Assembly (NCBI GenBank): GCA_046727435.1
Contig: JBKPCR010000421.1
Location: 1 to 8,181, forward strand
DNA length: 8,181 bases
Source: CAVPRW01 sp046727435 [NCBI: bacterium]
GTDB lineage: Bacteria; Tectomicrobia; Entotheonellia; J063
Direction: 5' to 3'
A program made the position numbers and the translations under genes. How positions within the stretch are numbered: position 1 is the stretch's first letter; every line of letters starts with the position of its first letter. The notes under the pieces were generated by a model that made no database searches, was not told the origin of the DNA, and worked only from the letters and a program-made list of their open reading frames with translations. Shown one piece after another: positions 6,164 to 8,181 of this stretch.

Positions 6164-7468
6164 TCATGCCGGCGTTGGCTGCGCGAATGCTAGCATCTCC
6201 ACCTCCACCCCGTGGCCGTTCAAGGGGATGATCTTGCCATCTTTGATGACTGTCGCCAGGTGCTGGCCACCCTGCAAGACCCGGATGTCGGCCAGCGGAT
6301 CGCTCTTCAGAATGATGACATCCGCCAGCTTGCCCGGCTGCAACGTTCCCAGATCGTCCTCCAGCCCCATGGCGAAGGCCGTGTTCTTTGTGCTGGCGAC
6401 GATCGCTTCCATAGGCGTGTAGCCCCCATAGCGCACTAGGATCTCGGCCTCGTGGGCATGCAGTTGTCCATAGGGCATCAGGGGCGAATTGCCGCTATCA
6501 GTGCCGCACATGATGGTGATCCCCAGCGTCCGGGCGCGTGCCAGCATGTGCACGGCGCTCTCCCAGTGACGCTTGAGCCGGTCCATCTCGCGAGGTCCCC
6601 GCCCGAACTCGGCGCCGACTTCCGCCCCGCGTCGCAAGAAGGTCATGGTCGGCATCAGTCGCACCCCGGCCTCAGCCACGACCTCCAGCTCAATGTCGGT
6701 GGCCAGGTCAGCGTGCAGAATCCAATCCATGCCTGCCTCGGCGGCGGCCCGGGTCGAGCCCGCTCCGCGCGAGTGAATGGTGACCCGCGCGCCGCGTCGA
6801 TGTGCCTCCTGCACCACGGCCGACAACTCTTCGGGCGCGATCAACTGCGTATCACCCCAGGTGCTATCTGCTAGCTTGATGAAATCGACGCCATGTTTAC
6901 ACTGCCGGCGCACCTCGGTGATCATCTCCGCGACATCATTGGCCAGCACGCCGATGGTATGCTCCGGTGTGCCCACCCATGATGGCTCGTTGTCCGTGAT
7001 GCCGCCGTAGGTGACGATAAAGCGCCCGGCACAGGCAAGGCGTGGCCCCTCGATGAGCCCCACAGCGATCGCATCACGGATGGCCACATCGTTGAACCAG
7101 GTGCCACCCGGCACAGCGACGCTGGTGACGCCGGTGCGCAACACCTGCTGGGCATTACGCGCCGCCCGTAAGGCGCTGAATCCGGGGCTGGTAGTACCAC
7201 GCGTGCTCGGTCCTCCTGAGATTTGGGGAAAGCCGAAGGACAGGTGGCAGTGGCCATCGATGAGGCCGGGCATGATCCACTGCCCCGTGGCATCGATGAT
7301 CTCCATGTTGTCTCGATCGCCATGCAACAGGTCCTCTGGAAGCGGCCCGATGCTCTTGATGCGGTTGCCCTCGATGACCATGGCCTGATTGAGGATGGGA
7401 GGGTTCCCCGAGCCGTCTATCAGGGTGCCGTTCTGGATGACGAGAGTCTGTTTGCCCTGACTACCCAT
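6164..7468 (-). CDS. Metal-dependent amidohydrolase (imidazolonepropionase / prolidase-like group)
   Basis: A 434-residue TIM-barrel hydrolase of the amidohydrolase superfamily. Residues 8-60 form the small beta-sandwich part (LVIQNGTLIDGSG ... IIDATGQWIMPGLID). Metal-site motifs are present: HCH (His73 and His75), a Lys in DFIKLADS (Lys198, candidate carboxylated bridging lysine), His232 in VTIHSRG, His252 in ILHADLA and Asp324 in CGTDSG. The C-terminal GTLQPGKLADVIIL is the usual closing strand. This motif set is typical of the COG1228-like group, which includes Xaa-Pro/Xaa-Arg dipeptidases and imidazolonepropionase relatives. The substrate cannot be told; hydrolysis of a C-N bond in the cytoplasm is expected. 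No signal peptide. I chose the ATG at 7468 because AAAGGAG lies 6 bases upstream and the protein then starts right before the conserved IQNGTLIDG. A further in-frame ATG at 7597 would add 43 residues of non-conserved sequence and has no ribosome site. Confidence 0.92.
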   Translation of the reverse strand: MGSQGKQTLVIQNGTLIDGSGNPPILNQAMVIEGNRIKSIGPLPEDLLHGDRDNMEIIDATGQWIMPGLIDGHCHLSFGFPQISGGPSTRGTTSPGFSALRAARNAQQVLRTGVTSVAVPGGTWFNDVAIRDAIAVGLIEGPRLACAGRFIVTYGGITDNEPSWVGTPEHTIGVLANDVAEMITEVRRQCKHGVDFIKLADSTWGDTQLIAPEELSAVVQEAHRRGARVTIHSRGAGSTRAAAEAGMDWILHADLATDIELEVVAEAGVRLMPTMTFLRRGAEVGAEFGRGPREMDRLKRHWESAVHMLARARTLGITIMCGTDSGNSPLMPYGQLHAHEAEILVRYGGYTPMEAIVASTKNTAFAMGLEDDLGTLQPGKLADVIILKSDPLADIRVLQGGQHLATVIKDGKIIPLNGHGVEVEMLAFAQPTPA

Positions 7469-7474
7469 ATCGAT

Positions 7475-7481
7475 CTCCTTT
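7475..7481 (-). promoter_or_regulatory. Ribosome binding site that fixes the amidohydrolase start
   Basis: AAAGGAG on the minus strand, 6 bases before the ATG at 7468. It supports this start over the in-frame ATG at 7597, which lacks any Shine-Dalgarno match. Confidence 0.85.
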
Positions 7482-7569
7482 GCAAGCCTGTGGTCGGGCG
7501 GGGCGAGGTATACTTGCCGGGGTGAGTTTGATAGAAGCGGATGGCCACACCCGGGATGCCACCGCCGGT

Positions 7570-7604
7570 GTTCATCAGTGCCAGCGACGCGGGCCATGAT
7601 GAAC
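7570..7604. repeat. Inverted repeat just inside the amidohydrolase transcript
   Basis: A perfect 8-base dyad, GTTCATCA (7570-7577) and TGATGAAC (7597-7604), separated by 19 bases. Flanking CGGTG (7566-7570) and CACCG (7608-7612) can extend the pairing past a 4-base bulge. It lies immediately downstream of the predicted start point (about 7611) of the minus-strand promoter. It could be a regulator site or a 5'-end hairpin in the mRNA; the sequence does not decide between them. Confidence 0.45.
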
Positions 7605-7617
7605 GGTCACCGATGCG

Positions 7618-7646
7618 AGTGTACGGGGCTTTGTGGGCTATGTCAA
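7618..7646 (-). promoter_or_regulatory. Sigma70-type promoter of the amidohydrolase gene
   Basis: On the minus strand TTGACA (7646-7641), a perfect -35 box, is followed after 17 bases by TACACT (7623-7618), a good -10 box. Transcription would start near 7611 and give a leader of about 140 bases before the ATG at 7468. Confidence 0.65.
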
Positions 7647-7649
7647 CGA

Positions 7650-7679
7650 TTGCCATCGAGTGGACTTCCGGTGTAGGAT
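7650..7679 (+). promoter_or_regulatory. Possible plus-strand promoter for the oxidase gene
   Basis: TTGCCA (7650-7655) and TAGGAT (7674-7679) are separated by 18 bases. It lies back to back with the amidohydrolase promoter. If real, the oxidase transcript would have a leader of about 240 bases that contains the whole 7703-7879 inverted repeat. The match is moderate and no better candidate was seen closer to the gene. Confidence 0.3.
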
Positions 7680-7702
7680 ACTCCCCAGGACCCGGCTGGG
7701 AG

Positions 7703-7879
7703 CAGAGGCGCCAGGTTAAGTACCCAGACAGTTTTCCCCCTCCCTGCGGGAGAGGGTTAGGGTGAGGGTATCAGGGCATGGGCAAGCGGTTGGGCTTCCC
7801 TCACCCCGGCCCTCTCCCAAGGGGAGAGGGGGCCAAGGGCGCGTCCCCGACTGTTTCTAGCCTTATCCTGGGGCCTCTG
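7703..7879. repeat. 177-base imperfect inverted repeat (REP/MITE-like)
   Basis: The inner arms are the GGGAGAGGG/GGGGTGAGGG family palindromes: left arm about 7735-7768 ending GGGTTAGGGTGAGGG, right arm about 7798-7832 beginning CCCTCACCCCGGCCC, with a loop of about 29 bases. The outer ends also match in inverted orientation: CAGAGGCGCCAGGTTAAG (from 7703) against the complement of 7862-7879, and further to ACAGT; by eye 22 of 30 outer positions agree. The arms differ in length by insertions. There is no open reading frame for a transposase. This resembles dispersed palindromic units found in many GC-rich genomes. It lies in the leader of the oxidase gene and could act as an RNA hairpin or as a relic of a mobile unit. 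Confidence 0.75.
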
Positions 7880-7913
7880 TCAGGCGGGCGTGAGGTGGCA
7901 AGCGCGATCTGCC

Positions 7914-7920
7914 AAGGAGG
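7914..7920 (+). promoter_or_regulatory. Ribosome binding site for the GTG-started oxidase
   Basis: AAGGAGG, a perfect Shine-Dalgarno match, lies 6 bases before the GTG at 7927. It supports GTG as the start; there is no in-frame ATG before residue 14. Confidence 0.9.
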
Positions 7921-7926
7921 ACATCG

Positions 7927-8181
7927 GTGACCCATTATGATGCCATCGTGCTCGGTGTTGGAGGGATGGGGAGCTCGGCACTGTACCATCTGGCCCGACG
8001 GGACCTGCGCGTTCTCGGAATCGAACGCTATAACATCCCTCATGAAATGGGGTCCTCGCACGGATTGACCCGGATTATCCGCCTCGCCTACTACGAACAT
8101 CCCTCCTATGTGCCGCTGCTCAGACGGGCCTACGAGCTCTGGCGACAATTGGAGAATATGGTGCAGGAGCGCCTGCTCATC
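7927..8181 (+). CDS. Monomeric sarcosine oxidase-like FAD-dependent amine oxidase, N-terminal part (runs off right edge)
   Basis: The first 85 residues of a flavoprotein of the DAO / monomeric sarcosine oxidase (MSOX, SolA) family, which oxidise N-methyl or secondary amino acids with O2, making H2O2 and an aldehyde. After VTHYDAIVLG comes the dinucleotide-binding GVGGMG (GxGxxG, 10-15), an acidic ribose-binding residue Glu33 at the end of the second strand (IER; Asp in Bacillus MSOX), then SSHGLTRIIRLAYYEHPSY (43-61) and VPLLRRAYELW. His45, Arg49 and Arg52 fall at the same numbers as the active-site residues known from MSOX. The cysteine that holds FAD covalently lies beyond the window. Substrate (sarcosine, N-methyltryptophan, pipecolate or other) cannot be told. 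The gene is divergent from the amidohydrolase; the shared intergenic region may coordinate both, but nothing shows a common pathway. Confidence 0.93.
   Translation, partial: MTHYDAIVLGVGGMGSSALYHLARRDLRVLGIERYNIPHEMGSSHGLTRIIRLAYYEHPSYVPLLRRAYELWRQLENMVQERLLI

Noticed and set aside
7469-7597. Upstream in-frame ATG at 7597 as the amidohydrolase start
   Set aside because: No ribosome site, and the extra 43 residues precede the family's usual N-terminal strand; the ATG at 7468 has AAAGGAG at good spacing.
7801-8148. Minus-strand open frame of 115 codons
   Set aside because: Covers the inverted repeat and lies antisense to the well-supported oxidase N-terminus.

Overview
The window looks like chromosomal DNA from a GC-rich, probably uncultured or environmental bacterium. 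The coding strands are rich in G and C at third positions, genes overlap by a few bases, and one intergenic region carries a CCCTCACCCC/GGGAGAGGG-type palindromic repeat of a kind common in several GC-rich phyla (Chloroflexota, Tectomicrobia, Methylomirabilota, some Proteobacteria). I cannot name the phylum from sequence alone. No rRNA, tRNA, CRISPR array, phage gene or transposase gene was seen.

Layout, left to right. Positions 1-186 (minus) hold the N-terminal part of a GNAT-type acetyltransferase that runs off the left edge. Positions 345-5868 (minus) hold five overlapping genes read in this order: an 815-residue alpha-helical protein with basic tails (5868-3421), a minimal J-domain protein (3424-3134), a GrpE-like exchange factor (3137-2430), an Hsp70/DnaK-like chaperone (2437-650) and a 102-residue zinc-ribbon protein (653-345). 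Each gene overlaps the next by 4 or 8 bases, so this is almost certainly one translationally coupled operon. A sigma70-like promoter (TTGCAA, 17 bases, TACAAT) lies about 190 bases upstream of the first gene.

Positions 6164-7468 (minus) encode a metal-dependent amidohydrolase with its own well-matched promoter (TTGACA, 17 bases, TACACT). Divergent from it, from 7927 to the right edge, is the start of a monomeric sarcosine oxidase-like FAD oxidase. The 458-base gap between these two holds the amidohydrolase promoter, a dyad at its start point, a possible plus-strand promoter, and a 177-base imperfect inverted repeat.

The most interesting part is the five-gene block. It contains a full Hsp70 cycle (ATPase, J-protein, exchange factor) separate from an ordinary dnaK/dnaJ/grpE heat-shock locus, and couples it to two proteins of unknown function: a large helical solenoid-like protein and a small zinc-ribbon protein. 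The J protein has Pro-Pro-Asp where the canonical His-Pro-Asp should be. I infer a dedicated chaperone machine, possibly recruited or targeted by the large helical protein; its client is not visible here. The amidohydrolase and oxidase look like ordinary catabolic or accessory enzymes with no evident link to the chaperone block.
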